Shown here piece by piece: positions 1-8,272 of a stretch of 64,000 nt of DNA (positions are counted from its first letter, which is position 1; every line of letters starts with the position of its first letter). Origin of the DNA: UBA5109 sp964606735 (GTDB lineage Bacteria > Pseudomonadota > Gammaproteobacteria > Pseudomonadales > Pseudohongiellaceae); assembly GCA_964606735.1 (NCBI GenBank), contig CAZSHI010000006.1:1-64000 (forward strand), read 5' to 3'. The notes below the pieces were generated by a model. That model searched no databases, had not been told where the DNA came from, and was given only the letters and a program-made list of their open reading frames with translations. The position numbers and the translations under genes were made by a program.

Positions 1-54
1 GTGTTAGGCTTGCCGCCAGCGTTCAATCTGAGCCATGATCAAACTCTTCAGTTA
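1..54 (-). rRNA. 16S ribosomal RNA, 5' end only
   Basis: Read on the minus strand, the first 54 bases give the universal 5' end of 16S rRNA: TGAAGAGTTTGATCATGGCT followed by CAGATTGAACGCTGGCGGCA, which is the classical 27F primer region. The rest of the gene lies outside the left edge. The mature 5' end is placed near base 54 by comparison with the E. coli start AAATTGAAGAG, so it is accurate to a few bases only. The upstream leader, boxA and promoter that follow at higher coordinates show this is the first gene of an rrn operon transcribed leftward. Confidence 0.96.
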
Positions 55-309
55 AGAGTTTTTGCATCATTAATTTACTGCATTAATGACGACTATTCTT
101 TAATGTCCCTTCCTTTCGAAAGAGGACATGACTCAATCAGATAAAAACTACTGTCGAGAAGATCGTTTCCGAAGAAACAATCTCGCTTGAATCAACGCAG
201 TTGTTTACCTTCATAGGTCTACGTTTTATGACGCAAACACATCCGGCAAACACCCACATCTATTACTTGATCTACTTGTTAAAGAGCTTCCCCTGAATTG
301 GGAACGCGC
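55..309 (-). other. rrn operon leader (transcribed spacer upstream of 16S)
   Basis: This stretch between the rrn promoter and the 16S start has no credible coding region. It carries two visible hairpins: CATTAAT/ATTAATG at 68-88, and an ATGTCC/GGACAT stem capped by TTCGAA at 103-129. These sit where the pre-16S processing stem normally lies, although the pairing partner beyond the 16S 3' end is outside the window. The antitermination boxA is annotated separately. Processing by RNase III is inferred from the known behaviour of rrn leaders. Confidence 0.75.
277..287 (-). promoter_or_regulatory. rrn boxA antitermination site
   Basis: The minus strand reads GCTCTTTAACA, an exact match to the E. 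coli rrn leader boxA core. In rRNA operons this RNA element recruits NusB-NusE and the rest of the Nus complex to protect the untranslated transcript from Rho. It lies just downstream of the promoter and well ahead of the 16S start, the expected place. Confidence 0.9.
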
Positions 310-378
310 ATTATACAGATACACCCAGAACTAGCAAGGGGTTTAGACGAAATAAAAATAAATATTTATGCCTCTTTT
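310..378 (-). promoter_or_regulatory. rrn promoter with UP element
   Basis: On the minus strand a perfect -10 TATAAT (310-315) is separated by 16 bases from TTGCTA (332-337), a reasonable -35. Directly after the -10 comes GCGC, the GC-rich discriminator typical of stringently controlled rRNA P1 promoters. Upstream of the -35, bases about 341-378 are a run of A/T tracts, as in an UP element bound by the RNA polymerase alpha C-terminal domain. Control by ppGpp and by initiating NTP is inferred from this architecture. From here to base 519 nothing else is seen; an open frame crossing this region is not a gene. Confidence 0.85.
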
Positions 379-519
379 CAGGGGGTGAATTTGGCGATTT
401 TGGGGCTCCAAAAGTGGCATCTAAAGCCCTGCCCCGGTCATATGTCAGCAAGCCCCGTCTGGGTAATGCCAGACAAGCTTGCGAAACTAGAACCTGCCAC
501 ATCGAATCCATCAGGAAAT

Positions 520-1596
520 TCAGGGGCCAAGCAACTTCCAGTAGGGTCTGCCTGCCTCATCAGTGCTAGGTGCCAGCGTTTTCCGTTGTGCCGCAGCCTG
601 CTGCAGATTTAGCAGGGCATGCAGGTCTTGCTGTACACGGGGTATTTCCAGATGGGCATCATGACTGTTGAATATCGTGACTGCATCAGAGATTTCCACG
701 GTTTCCACCCCTGAAGCGATGAACACTTTCTCACTGGCATTGCCCAGGCGCTGGTAGCGATTCAGGCGATTGGAGGTCTGCAGAGGGACATCCTTGGCAT
801 TGACATAAAGGCTTGTGCGATCAGCCAGGCTTGCCAGAACCGGCAGATAATCTCTGGAAAATATGTCGGCATCCACATCCGGCGCAAACAGTATGAGCTG
901 CCCAATTTTTTCCGGCGTACTCAGCTTCTGACTGTCTGTCAGATATTTCAGAGAATTCAGCAGAGCCCGGTTGCCCAGACTGTGAGCAATAATATGCAAC
1001 TTGCCAATAGCTTCATTATCAAGAAGCTTTTCCAGAAAAGCGCTTAAATGATAAGTGGACCAGTCCGTATTAACCAGATCACTGGCGTAGGACAGAACTG
1101 ATCCCCCAGATGGCCAACTATATAAGACCAAAGGATAGCTGAGGTTAATTTCATACATCAGATCGGCCGTGTCCAGAACCGCACTCTCATAGCTTCTGTT
1201 ATAGCCATGGATATAAACCACTAGCGTGGCTTTTTCTGATGTCTGTTCTGCACTGTCCAGTAAACCGGCATAAAATTCCTGTTCGGAAAGCAGTGCTGTA
1301 TCCAGCAAGATATCCCGACTGATTCGCCTGTCATAGGATTGCCAGCCTGCTGGCTCTGCGAGGACTGCATCGGCATGACGCCTGCTTGTCAACGCAACTT
1401 GGGTGACTCCCTGCTGCACCTCGCCCCTATCCGGACCAAACACGGCAGATGAATCCGTGCTGGCAACAATATTGCGATCTGTTATGAAATAAACTGGAAC
1501 GAGAACCTGCTGCACTTCATCAGCAGACTCAAAACTGGCACAGCCTGCAAGCATCAACAGCGCAACTGAAATAGAAATGAGGTGTCGATCAGACAT
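520..1596 (-). CDS. Alpha/beta hydrolase lipoprotein (DUF900 family)
   Basis: The protein has 358 residues. It begins with a lipoprotein signal peptide whose lipobox LAGC puts the lipidated cysteine at residue 19, so it should be anchored to the outer or inner membrane on the periplasmic side. The body matches the DUF900 branch of the alpha/beta hydrolase fold: YIHGYN at 128-133 for the oxyanion region, the nucleophile elbow AHSLGN with Ser206, an Asp-rich FAPDVDAD strand end, and a C-terminal HDAH segment able to give the catalytic His. The substrate is unknown. It is the last gene of the leftward msr group, 24 bases after msrQ, but a role in methionine sulfoxide repair is not shown. Confidence 0.85.
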   Translation of the reverse strand: MSDRHLISISVALLMLAGCASFESADEVQQVLVPVYFITDRNIVASTDSSAVFGPDRGEVQQGVTQVALTSRRHADAVLAEPAGWQSYDRRISRDILLDTALLSEQEFYAGLLDSAEQTSEKATLVVYIHGYNRSYESAVLDTADLMYEINLSYPLVLYSWPSGGSVLSYASDLVNTDWSTYHLSAFLEKLLDNEAIGKLHIIAHSLGNRALLNSLKYLTDSQKLSTPEKIGQLILFAPDVDADIFSRDYLPVLASLADRTSLYVNAKDVPLQTSNRLNRYQRLGNASEKVFIASGVETVEISDAVTIFNSHDAHLEIPRVQQDLHALLNLQQAAAQRKTLAPSTDEAGRPYWKLLGP

Positions 1597-1620
1597 CCAG
1601 AACCCTGCCCAAACTGTTTT

Positions 1621-2235
1621 TTATCTCAGAGTGAAATGACGCACTGCCGCTACATATTTATGCAAAACCCTGTACAGCAATAATATGAACACCAGTGAAC
1701 CATAGAGCACCGCGTCAAAATAACTGGAACGGACGATCCAGAGCACATGGATCACCGCCAGTATATTGATGACATAAACTGCCTGATGCAGCCGCTTCCA
1801 GTTGCGCTTCAATTTACGCTGCGCAGCCTGGAAGGACGTCAGCCCCAGTGGAATTAGCAGGACAAATGCCGCAAACCCGATGGTGATATAAGGCCGTTCA
1901 ACTATTTCCCGACCAATATCGCGCCACTGCCATTGCAGGAGAAACATTAAAAAAACCAACACATGCAAGCAGACATAGAACAGAGCAAACAGCCCAATCA
2001 TGCGGCGATAATTCCATAACTTGGGCATTTTCAATAAATAGCGAAAAGGGGTGATGGCCAAGGCGGCTATCAGTATACGAATAGACCACTCCCCTGTTGC
2101 CAGCGCAAGTGCCTGAGCCGGATCCGGCCCAAGAATATTTTCACCCCGCAGAGCGAGGAAGACAGCATAAAAATAATACAGTGCTGGAGACAGGAATAAT
2201 AAAAAAACGATAAGCTTGATGTAGTTTATTTTCAC
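1621..2235 (-). CDS. msrQ: MsrQ, haem-binding membrane subunit of the MsrPQ methionine sulfoxide reductase
   Basis: This 204-residue polytopic membrane protein has about six hydrophobic segments and belongs to the YedZ/ferric-reductase-like family. MsrQ takes electrons from the inner-membrane quinone pool or flavin reductase and passes them through b haem to periplasmic MsrP, which reduces oxidised methionines in envelope proteins. Histidines inside helices (in the FYVCLHVLVF and VYVINILAVIH segments) are candidate haem ligands. It lies downstream of two msrP copies in the same direction. Between msrP and msrQ sits an extra small gene, whereas in E. coli the two genes are adjacent. Confidence 0.93.
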   Translation of the reverse strand: MKINYIKLIVFLLFLSPALYYFYAVFLALRGENILGPDPAQALALATGEWSIRILIAALAITPFRYLLKMPKLWNYRRMIGLFALFYVCLHVLVFLMFLLQWQWRDIGREIVERPYITIGFAAFVLLIPLGLTSFQAAQRKLKRNWKRLHQAVYVINILAVIHVLWIVRSSYFDAVLYGSLVFILLLYRVLHKYVAAVRHFTLR

Positions 2236-2243
2236 AAGAGTGT

Positions 2244-2684
2244 CTATTTCTTAACCAACTGTCGGCTCTGCTGACCCCAACCGCCCATTGGATAAAAACG
2301 TTGTGCTGAAAAACCTTCCGGATTCTGTTCTAAAAACAGAATTGTCTCGGGAGTAGTCGATTGCCAGAAGACGGGCACATTGTAGGACAGTTTCAAAGTA
2401 ATCAAATATCCACTGCGGCCGTCGATCTCTTTAACTTCCCATTTCCCATTAGCTTTTAATTGGGAACATTCTTTAAGTTTGCTTTCAAGAGCTTCCTGGT
2501 TGCGGAGCCATGAAGCATTTTCATCCGCGATTAAGGCTCTAACTTCTCCCTGCGAAGAAAACATCAGATAAACATCTTCCTGTTCTTCCCAACTGTCCAT
2601 TTCTTCCAGATCTGTGTTGTAACCCGTATGAACAGTTTCATGAAAACAGTGATAACAGCCTTCTAGTAAAGGAAGCACCGACAT
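2244..2684 (-). CDS. Small unknown protein in the msr operon
   Basis: I do not recognise this 146-residue protein. It has no signal peptide or membrane segment and looks cytoplasmic. A CYHCFH motif (Cys10, Cys13) near the N-terminus is the only metal- or redox-like feature; it is CxxC but not CxxCH, so not a standard c-type haem site. The rest is acidic with several tryptophans and a Gly-rich GGWGQQ tail. It is tightly packed between msrP and msrQ (8 and 24 bases), so it is almost certainly cotranscribed with them. A link to sulfoxide repair is only an inference from position. Confidence 0.75.
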   Translation of the reverse strand: MSVLPLLEGCYHCFHETVHTGYNTDLEEMDSWEEQEDVYLMFSSQGEVRALIADENASWLRNQEALESKLKECSQLKANGKWEVKEIDGRSGYLITLKLSYNVPVFWQSTTPETILFLEQNPEGFSAQRFYPMGGWGQQSRQLVKK

Positions 2685-2708
2685 AGAAAGGAATTACTCC
2701 TGGCGACT

Positions 2709-3749
2709 CTAGAAATTTTGTCTCAGGTTCATGCCTGCGTAGAGTTGGGCAACTTCTTCCGCATAACCATTAAACATCTGCGTTGGAATGCGTTGATCAA
2801 ACAGACCGGAAGGCAGGCGTCTCTCTGTTGCCTGTGACCAACGTGGATGTCTGACTTCAGGATTCACATTGGAATAAAAACCATACTCGTTGGAAGCATA
2901 ATCATTCCAGGTGGTGGGTGGCATGTCCGTTCTGAAATTGATTCTCACCACTGACTTGATACTCTTGAAACCGTATTTCCAGGGCACGACCAGTCTCAGC
3001 GGCGCCCCGTTTTGGGTGGGTAGAATATCATCGTAGAGGCCGACCGCCATGATGGTCAATGGATGCATGGCTTCATCCATGCGTAGACCTTCGCGATATG
3101 GCCAGGTCAATGCGGACAGGCGCTGTCTGTGTCCCGGCATCTGCTCGGGATCATAGAGGGTTTCGAATTCAACAAAGCGTGCGTTGCCAGTAGGCTCAAA
3201 CCGGTTAATCAGGTCTGCCAGCGGAAAACCAATCCAGGGCACCACCATAGAAAAAGCCTCCACACAGCGTAAACGGTAAATACGCTCCTCAAAATCATGG
3301 GGTCTGAGAATGTCTTCCAGCGTGTAGGTGCCCGGACGGTTCACTTCACCACTGATTTCGACTGACCAGGGATCAATACTGAAACCACTGGAGCGACTGG
3401 CCGGGTCGGCCTTGCCGGTACCGAACTCAAAGAAATTGTTATAGGTCGTGACATCCTCAAAAGGCGTCAGTGATTCATTAGTTGTGTATGGACCTGAGGC
3501 CAGTGCATCCGCACGGCTTCTGACTTTATCCACCAGCCACTGGGGTTTGGATGCCAGATTGAGATCAGCTGGGGCACGCGCCATCAGATCTGCCTGCGCC
3601 AGTCCGCTCGGTGATAGCAGACCACTGCTCAAGGCGCTGGCGCCAATCGCCACATTGGCTGACTGCTTGAGGAAATCACGACGATTTCTGTAAATCTTCT
3701 CAGGAGTGATTTCTGATGAAGGTATCTGCTTTTTCGTCTTGATTAACAC
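2709..3749 (-). CDS. msrP: MsrP, molybdoenzyme methionine sulfoxide reductase, second tandem copy
   Basis: This 346-residue protein is the periplasmic catalytic subunit of MsrPQ. The Tat signal contains the twin-arginine motif RRDFLK (Arg23-Arg24), followed by a hydrophobic stretch and cleavage near SGLAQA. The molybdopterin-ligand cysteine is Cys162 in RCVEAF; the DEAMHPLT and NGAPLRLVVPWKYG segments are the family hallmarks, and the C-terminus LYAGMNLRQNF matches E. coli YedY closely. It is the same length as the neighbouring copy and, by eye, about three quarters identical. The residue after the RCVEA cysteine motif is Phe here but Trp in the other copy and in E. coli, a difference close to the active site. 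Confidence 0.93.
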   Translation of the reverse strand: MLIKTKKQIPSSEITPEKIYRNRRDFLKQSANVAIGASALSSGLLSPSGLAQADLMARAPADLNLASKPQWLVDKVRSRADALASGPYTTNESLTPFEDVTTYNNFFEFGTGKADPASRSSGFSIDPWSVEISGEVNRPGTYTLEDILRPHDFEERIYRLRCVEAFSMVVPWIGFPLADLINRFEPTGNARFVEFETLYDPEQMPGHRQRLSALTWPYREGLRMDEAMHPLTIMAVGLYDDILPTQNGAPLRLVVPWKYGFKSIKSVVRINFRTDMPPTTWNDYASNEYGFYSNVNPEVRHPRWSQATERRLPSGLFDQRIPTQMFNGYAEEVAQLYAGMNLRQNF

Positions 3750-3790
3750 GTGAACTCTCCGTGGTTTGAAGCCGTCAGGGTAACTGTCGC

Positions 3791-4831
3791 CTAATAATTA
3801 ACGCGTAAATCCATGCCGGCATACAAGTGCGCCACCTCGTCAGCATAGCCATTGAACATTTGTGTGGGGATGCGCTGATCAAACAGGCCGGAAGGCAGGC
3901 GACGTTCAGTCGCTTGTGACCAGCGCGGATGACTGACCTCAGGATTTACATTGGAATAAAAACCGTATTCACTAGCCTGGATATCATTCCAGGTAGTTGC
4001 TGGCATGTCCCGGCGGAAGTTGATACGCACAATGGACTTGATGGATTTAATACCGTATTTCCAGGGCACGACCAGTCGGAAAGGGGCACCGTTTTGTGCC
4101 GGCAGAATATCGTTATAGACACCCACGGCCATCAGCGTCAGTGGATGCATGGCTTCATCCATGCGCAGACCTTCCTGGTAGGGCCAGTCAATCAGGGCAA
4201 AGCGTGAGCGCTGCTCCGGAAACTGAGCGGGATCCACCAGGGTCTGGAATTCTACAAAATTGGCATTGCCATTCGGATCAAACTGCCTGATCAACTCTGA
4301 AAGGGGAAAGCCAATCCAGGGGATAACCATTGACCAGGCCTCCACGCAACGATGGCGGTAGATTCTCTCTTCAAAGGTGATGCCTCTGAGCAGGTCTTCC
4401 AGGTTATAGGTCCCTGGACGATTGACCTCGCCAAGCACTTCGAGAGTCCAGGGTTCTACCTGAAAATCTTCAGCGTATTGCGCGGGATCAGCCTTGGCAG
4501 TACCAAATTCATAAAAATTGTTGTAGGTCGTTACATCCTGATAGGGTGTCAGCCGCTCATTGGTTGTATAGGGCCCCGATTCAGGTGCCGCCCTGCTTTG
4601 CGCAACCTGCTCTGTCAGCCACTGCGGCTTGGCTGCCAGGTTTAATTGTTCGGCACTGCGAGCTTGTGTGGCATCCTGAGCCATGGCAGTTGGGGACAGC
4701 AGTCCACTGCCAGCCACACCGGCTCCCAGGGCAAGGTTCACGCCCCCTTTTAAAAACTGCCGACGATTGCGGTAGGCCGTCTCTGAGGTGATCTCTGATG
4801 AAGGTATCTGCTTGCCAGTTTTAATAATCAT
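3791..4831 (-). CDS. msrP: MsrP, molybdoenzyme methionine sulfoxide reductase, first tandem copy
   Basis: This is the operon-first copy of the periplasmic methionine sulfoxide reductase catalytic subunit, 346 residues. It has a Tat signal with RRQFLK (Arg23-Arg24) and the Mo-pterin ligand Cys162 inside RCVEAWSMV, exactly the E. coli YedY context. DEAMHPLTLMAVGVY and HPRWSQATERRLPSGLFD are conserved family blocks. It is separated from the second copy by 41 bases and is first in the leftward unit msrP-msrP-unknown-msrQ-hydrolase. Two full-length Tat-exported copies with one MsrQ is unusual; both appear intact, so duplication with partial specialisation is more likely than decay. Confidence 0.94.
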   Translation of the reverse strand: MIIKTGKQIPSSEITSETAYRNRRQFLKGGVNLALGAGVAGSGLLSPTAMAQDATQARSAEQLNLAAKPQWLTEQVAQSRAAPESGPYTTNERLTPYQDVTTYNNFYEFGTAKADPAQYAEDFQVEPWTLEVLGEVNRPGTYNLEDLLRGITFEERIYRHRCVEAWSMVIPWIGFPLSELIRQFDPNGNANFVEFQTLVDPAQFPEQRSRFALIDWPYQEGLRMDEAMHPLTLMAVGVYNDILPAQNGAPFRLVVPWKYGIKSIKSIVRINFRRDMPATTWNDIQASEYGFYSNVNPEVSHPRWSQATERRLPSGLFDQRIPTQMFNGYADEVAHLYAGMDLRVNY

Positions 4832-4995
4832 GGATTTGCCTTTATTTTTACTGCCTGCGTATTACTTCTTTAATTACCCTGACTTTTAACAGCTTTGTTT
4901 CTGTAACTCAAACTGTCATTTGTTGCCAGCTTTGTTGCTTAGAACCGCCAAACCTGAAAAAGTTACGAGCCTCAGTCAGTTTGCAGATTGTTTCC

Positions 4996-5844
4996 TTATT
5001 CCGGGTCGCTGCCAGGCGCAGCGCTGGCAGTGGCTTTACGTTTTTTGCGGTAAAAGTAGAACTTGGCAACCGGTCCGGATGCCGCGTATAGCACGGCTGT
5101 GATAAACAGCACCACTGGCGGGTCCCAGGAAATGATCACAAAAAGCAGAATCACCATCAGAATAACGAAAAAGGGTACCCGGTTTTTGAAGTCCATGTCC
5201 TTGAAACTGTAGTAATGAACATTCAGCACCATCAGAAAGCCGGCCAGCAGCGTCACGAGGGCTGCCAGCAAGGCAATTGCTGTCGTCACCTCAACGGCAT
5301 ATTCATTCGCAGCCCACACCATGAACACCACCAGACCGGCAGCAGCAGGACTGGCGAGTCCGACAAAGATACGTTTATTGACGGTTCCCAGCTGCATATT
5401 AAAGCGGGCCAGTCGCAGGGCGGCACAGGCCACATAGAAGAAGGCAGCCGTCCAGCCCAAGGTCCCCAGGCTGGACAGGGCCCAACTGAAACAGATCAGC
5501 GCTGGCGCCAGTCCAAAAGCCACCAGATCGGACAGTGAATCGTATTCCGCCCCGAAAGCGCTCTGCGTATTGGTCAGGCGGGCCACCCTACCATCCAGGC
5601 CATCCAGGATCATCGCCGCCAGGATTGCCATACAGGCATTGTGAAACTGTCCGTTCATGGCAGAGATAACGGCAAAAAAGCCGGCAAACAGAGCGCCGGT
5701 GGTCAGCAGATTCGGCAGCAGGAAAATTCCCCGGCGCCTGACCTTGCGCCCATCCTCTGAAACTTCCTCTTCATGGTCGTCAATCAGCAGGAGCGTTTCA
5801 TGCTCTGAGGTTTCTGCTTCTATCAAGTCATGTTCTTTGTTCAT
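4996..5844 (-). CDS. pssA: CDP-diacylglycerol--serine O-phosphatidyltransferase
   Basis: PssA joins serine to CDP-diacylglycerol to make phosphatidylserine, the precursor of phosphatidylethanolamine. The 282-residue protein is the membrane type II form: a charged N-terminal tail of about 40 residues, then a CDP-alcohol phosphotransferase domain with the signature DGLDGRVAR followed by GAEYDSLSD, which supplies the catalytic and metal-binding aspartates. Around seven to eight hydrophobic segments follow. In many gammaproteobacteria pssA follows ilvC on the same strand; here it points away from ilvC, divergently, across a 131-base gap. Confidence 0.93.
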   Translation of the reverse strand: MNKEHDLIEAETSEHETLLLIDDHEEEVSEDGRKVRRRGIFLLPNLLTTGALFAGFFAVISAMNGQFHNACMAILAAMILDGLDGRVARLTNTQSAFGAEYDSLSDLVAFGLAPALICFSWALSSLGTLGWTAAFFYVACAALRLARFNMQLGTVNKRIFVGLASPAAAGLVVFMVWAANEYAVEVTTAIALLAALVTLLAGFLMVLNVHYYSFKDMDFKNRVPFFVILMVILLFVIISWDPPVVLFITAVLYAASGPVAKFYFYRKKRKATASAAPGSDPE

Positions 5845-5975
5845 GCCGCTATTCTATGCTTCTATTTCGCCATAATCAGCCATTTCTAGAATAACATTTT
5901 ACCCCTGCGGCTTTTTTCTTTATGATTGCCCCCCTAAATTTATCCCCCTTTCGATGAGATAACGGAAACTATTCA

Positions 5976-7448
5976 ATGAATTATTTCAACAGCTTACCCT
6001 TACGTTTGCAGCTTGAGCAGCTGGGCCAGTGCCGTTTCATGGACAAATCAGAGTTCAGTGAAGGCGTCGACAAACTCAAAGGGAAAAAAGTCGTCATTCT
6101 GGGTTGTGGCGCACAGGGCCTCAATCAGGGGCTTAATATGCGCGATAGCGGTCTGGATATCTCTTATGCCCTGCGCGACGAAGCCATCAAGGAAAAACGT
6201 CAGTCCTGGGTCAATGCCACTGATAATGCTTTCAATGTCGGCACCTTCGAGGAACTGATTCCCGATGCCGATCTGGTGCTGAACCTGACGCCGGACAAAC
6301 AGCATACGCCCGTTATCAATAAGGTCATGCCGCTGATGAAAAAAGGCGCCTGTCTGGCCTACTCCCACGGCTTTAACATTGTCGAGGAAGGCATGCAGAT
6401 TCGCGATGACCTGACTGTGGTCATGGTGGCACCAAAATGTCCCGGCACGGAAGTACGTGAAGAATACAAACGCGGCTTTGGTGTGCCGACCCTGATTGCC
6501 GTTCACCGTGAAAATGACCCCAACGGTGAAGGTCTGGAAATTGCCAAGGCTTATGCAGCCGCCACCGGAGGCCATCGTGCCGGCGTGCTGGAATCCTCAT
6601 TCATTGCCGAAGTGAAATCTGACCTGATGGGCGAACAGACCATCCTTTGCGGCATGCTGCAGACCGGTTCCGTACTGTGCTACAACCGTATGCTCGAGCA
6701 GGGAATGGATGCGGCATATGCCTCTAAGCTGGTGCAATACGGCTGGGAAACAGTCGCCGAAGGACTGAAACAGGGCGGCATCACCAACATGATGGATCGC
6801 CTGTCGAATCCGGCCAAGATCAAAGCCTTCCATTTAAGTGAAGAACTCAAAGCCATCATGGCACCACTGTTCCAGAAACACATGGACGACATCATGGACG
6901 GCACTTTCTCCAGTACCATGATGGCTGACTGGGCCAATGATGATGCCAACCTGCTGAAGTGGCGTGAAGAAACCGGCGAGACCGCTTTTGAACAATCCAG
7001 CACAGACGGTGCACCGGATATTGCCGAACAGGAATATTATGACCACGGCATCCTGTTGGTTGCCATGATCAAGGCCGGTGTCGAGCTGTGTTTTGAAACA
7101 CTGACCTCGACTGGCGTCATTGCAGAGTCCGCCTATTATGAATCCCTGCACGAAACACCGCTTATTGCCAATCTGATTGGCCGCAAGAAACTCTATGAAA
7201 TGAACAAGGTGATTTCCGATACCGCCGAGTATGGTTGCTACCTGTTCTCCAATGCAGCAGTTCCGCTGCTGGCTGATTTCATGAACGGCGTTGATACCGA
7301 TGTGATCGGCAAGGGTCTGACTGTTAAAGACAATGCTGTTGATGACAGTGAACTGATCACTGTCAATGCTGCCATTCGCAATCACCCGATTGAAAAAGTC
7401 GGTGCGCGCTTGCGCGGGTACATGACTGCCATGAAAAAAGTAGTTTAG
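5976..7448 (+). CDS. ilvC: Ketol-acid reductoisomerase, class II (long form)
   Basis: IlvC converts acetolactate or acetohydroxybutyrate to dihydroxy acids with NADPH and Mg2+, the second common step of valine, leucine and isoleucine synthesis. At 490 residues it is the long class II form, nearly colinear with E. coli IlvC (491): NADPH-binding GCGAQGLNQGLNMRDSG, the APKCPGTEVREEYKRGFG block, and two repeated C-terminal helical domains with EVKSDLMGEQ and YESLHETPLIAN. It stands alone, with its own terminator, about 15 kb from ilvIH. A purine-rich GGAAA precedes the ATG. It faces away from pssA, so a promoter should lie in the 131-base gap. Confidence 0.97.
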   Translation: MNYFNSLPLRLQLEQLGQCRFMDKSEFSEGVDKLKGKKVVILGCGAQGLNQGLNMRDSGLDISYALRDEAIKEKRQSWVNATDNAFNVGTFEELIPDADLVLNLTPDKQHTPVINKVMPLMKKGACLAYSHGFNIVEEGMQIRDDLTVVMVAPKCPGTEVREEYKRGFGVPTLIAVHRENDPNGEGLEIAKAYAAATGGHRAGVLESSFIAEVKSDLMGEQTILCGMLQTGSVLCYNRMLEQGMDAAYASKLVQYGWETVAEGLKQGGITNMMDRLSNPAKIKAFHLSEELKAIMAPLFQKHMDDIMDGTFSSTMMADWANDDANLLKWREETGETAFEQSSTDGAPDIAEQEYYDHGILLVAMIKAGVELCFETLTSTGVIAESAYYESLHETPLIANLIGRKKLYEMNKVISDTAEYGCYLFSNAAVPLLADFMNGVDTDVIGKGLTVKDNAVDDSELITVNAAIRNHPIEKVGARLRGYMTAMKKVV

Positions 7449-7468
7449 GCAAAGTTTCTAATCTGAAA

Positions 7469-7496
7469 AAGAGCTGCCTAGGCAGCTCTTTTTTTT
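7469..7496 (+). terminator. Rho-independent terminator of ilvC
   Basis: A perfect 10-bp stem AAGAGCTGCC / GGCAGCTCTT with a TA loop is followed by a run of eight T residues counting the stem end. It begins 20 bases after the ilvC stop codon. It ends only 7 bases before the start codon proposed for the next gene. Confidence 0.93.
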
Positions 7497-7503
7497 CACA
7501 ACA

Positions 7504-8271
7504 ATGCAAGGCTATAACACACCTATTAAATCTACCCCCCTGCAACAACTGGTCGCCCATCGTGGCCAGAGTACAGACTATCCTGAAAATACACTGGAAT
7601 CACTAAAGGCAGCCATCGTAGCTGGCGCCCTCTTTCTTGAAATTGATCTGCAGCTTAGCTCCGACCTGATTCCCATACTCTGTCACGATGCCACGCTGGA
7701 ACGCACTGCTGGCATGGATATTGATGTCCGCACCAAGAACTTTGGAGAACTGCTTGGCTACAGTGTCGGTGAAGATCCGAGGCTAAACGGACATTTTGCC
7801 GGGACAAGAATCCCCAGCCTGCAAGAGGCGCTTGCCTTGTTACAGGAATATCCCGTTGTGCAAATGTTTATTGAGCTGAAGCAGGAAAGTTTTGATGTCT
7901 TTGGCATTGCGCTGTTTGTTGATCGGGTATTGAACTGTATCGCAAAACTTCCCTCACAATGCATCGTGATTTCTTTCAATCACGATGCCTTACGCTATCT
8001 GCAACAGCAAAGTGACATTCGAATCGGCTGGATCGTTCGCAGTCTCGATATAGACACCCTACAGCAAGCCGCTAAACTGAATCCGCCATTCATGTTCATC
8101 AACCGGCTTCGCTGTGAAGGGCTAGACTATGATTTCAGTACAGATCCCTGGGACTGGGTGCTATATGAAAGCAGCGAGGCGGATGAAGCCCGGGCGCTGT
8201 TTGATCGGGGTGTGTCCTACGTCGAAACCAACGACATTACAAAACTCCTGCCCTATTTCAACTCACCCTGA
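7504..8271 (+). CDS. Glycerophosphodiester phosphodiesterase family protein
   Basis: These enzymes hydrolyse deacylated phospholipids (glycerophosphodiesters) to glycerol 3-phosphate and an alcohol. The 255-residue protein has the GDPD signature: AHRG (His19, Arg20), PENT, the metal-binding pair EIDLQ (Glu47, Asp49) and CHD (His61), then a TIM-barrel body with ELK and SFNHDAL strands. No signal peptide is seen, so it should be the cytoplasmic UgpQ-like type. The proposed ATG is the only suitable start before AHRG but has no Shine-Dalgarno sequence and lies 7 bases after the ilvC terminator; a leaderless message or an unrecognised start is possible. It converges with fadE, one base apart. Confidence 0.87.
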   Translation: MQGYNTPIKSTPLQQLVAHRGQSTDYPENTLESLKAAIVAGALFLEIDLQLSSDLIPILCHDATLERTAGMDIDVRTKNFGELLGYSVGEDPRLNGHFAGTRIPSLQEALALLQEYPVVQMFIELKQESFDVFGIALFVDRVLNCIAKLPSQCIVISFNHDALRYLQQQSDIRIGWIVRSLDIDTLQQAAKLNPPFMFINRLRCEGLDYDFSTDPWDWVLYESSEADEARALFDRGVSYVETNDITKLLPYFNSP

Positions 8272-8272
8272 A

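Noticed and set aside
298..612. Open frame of 104 codons on the plus strand over the rrn promoter region
   Set aside because: It lies across the rrn -10/-35 and UP element, has no ribosome binding site and no recognisable sequence; the region is explained as promoter DNA.
6048..6575. 175-codon open frame on the minus strand
   Set aside because: It is antisense to ilvC, which is colinear with E. coli IlvC throughout.
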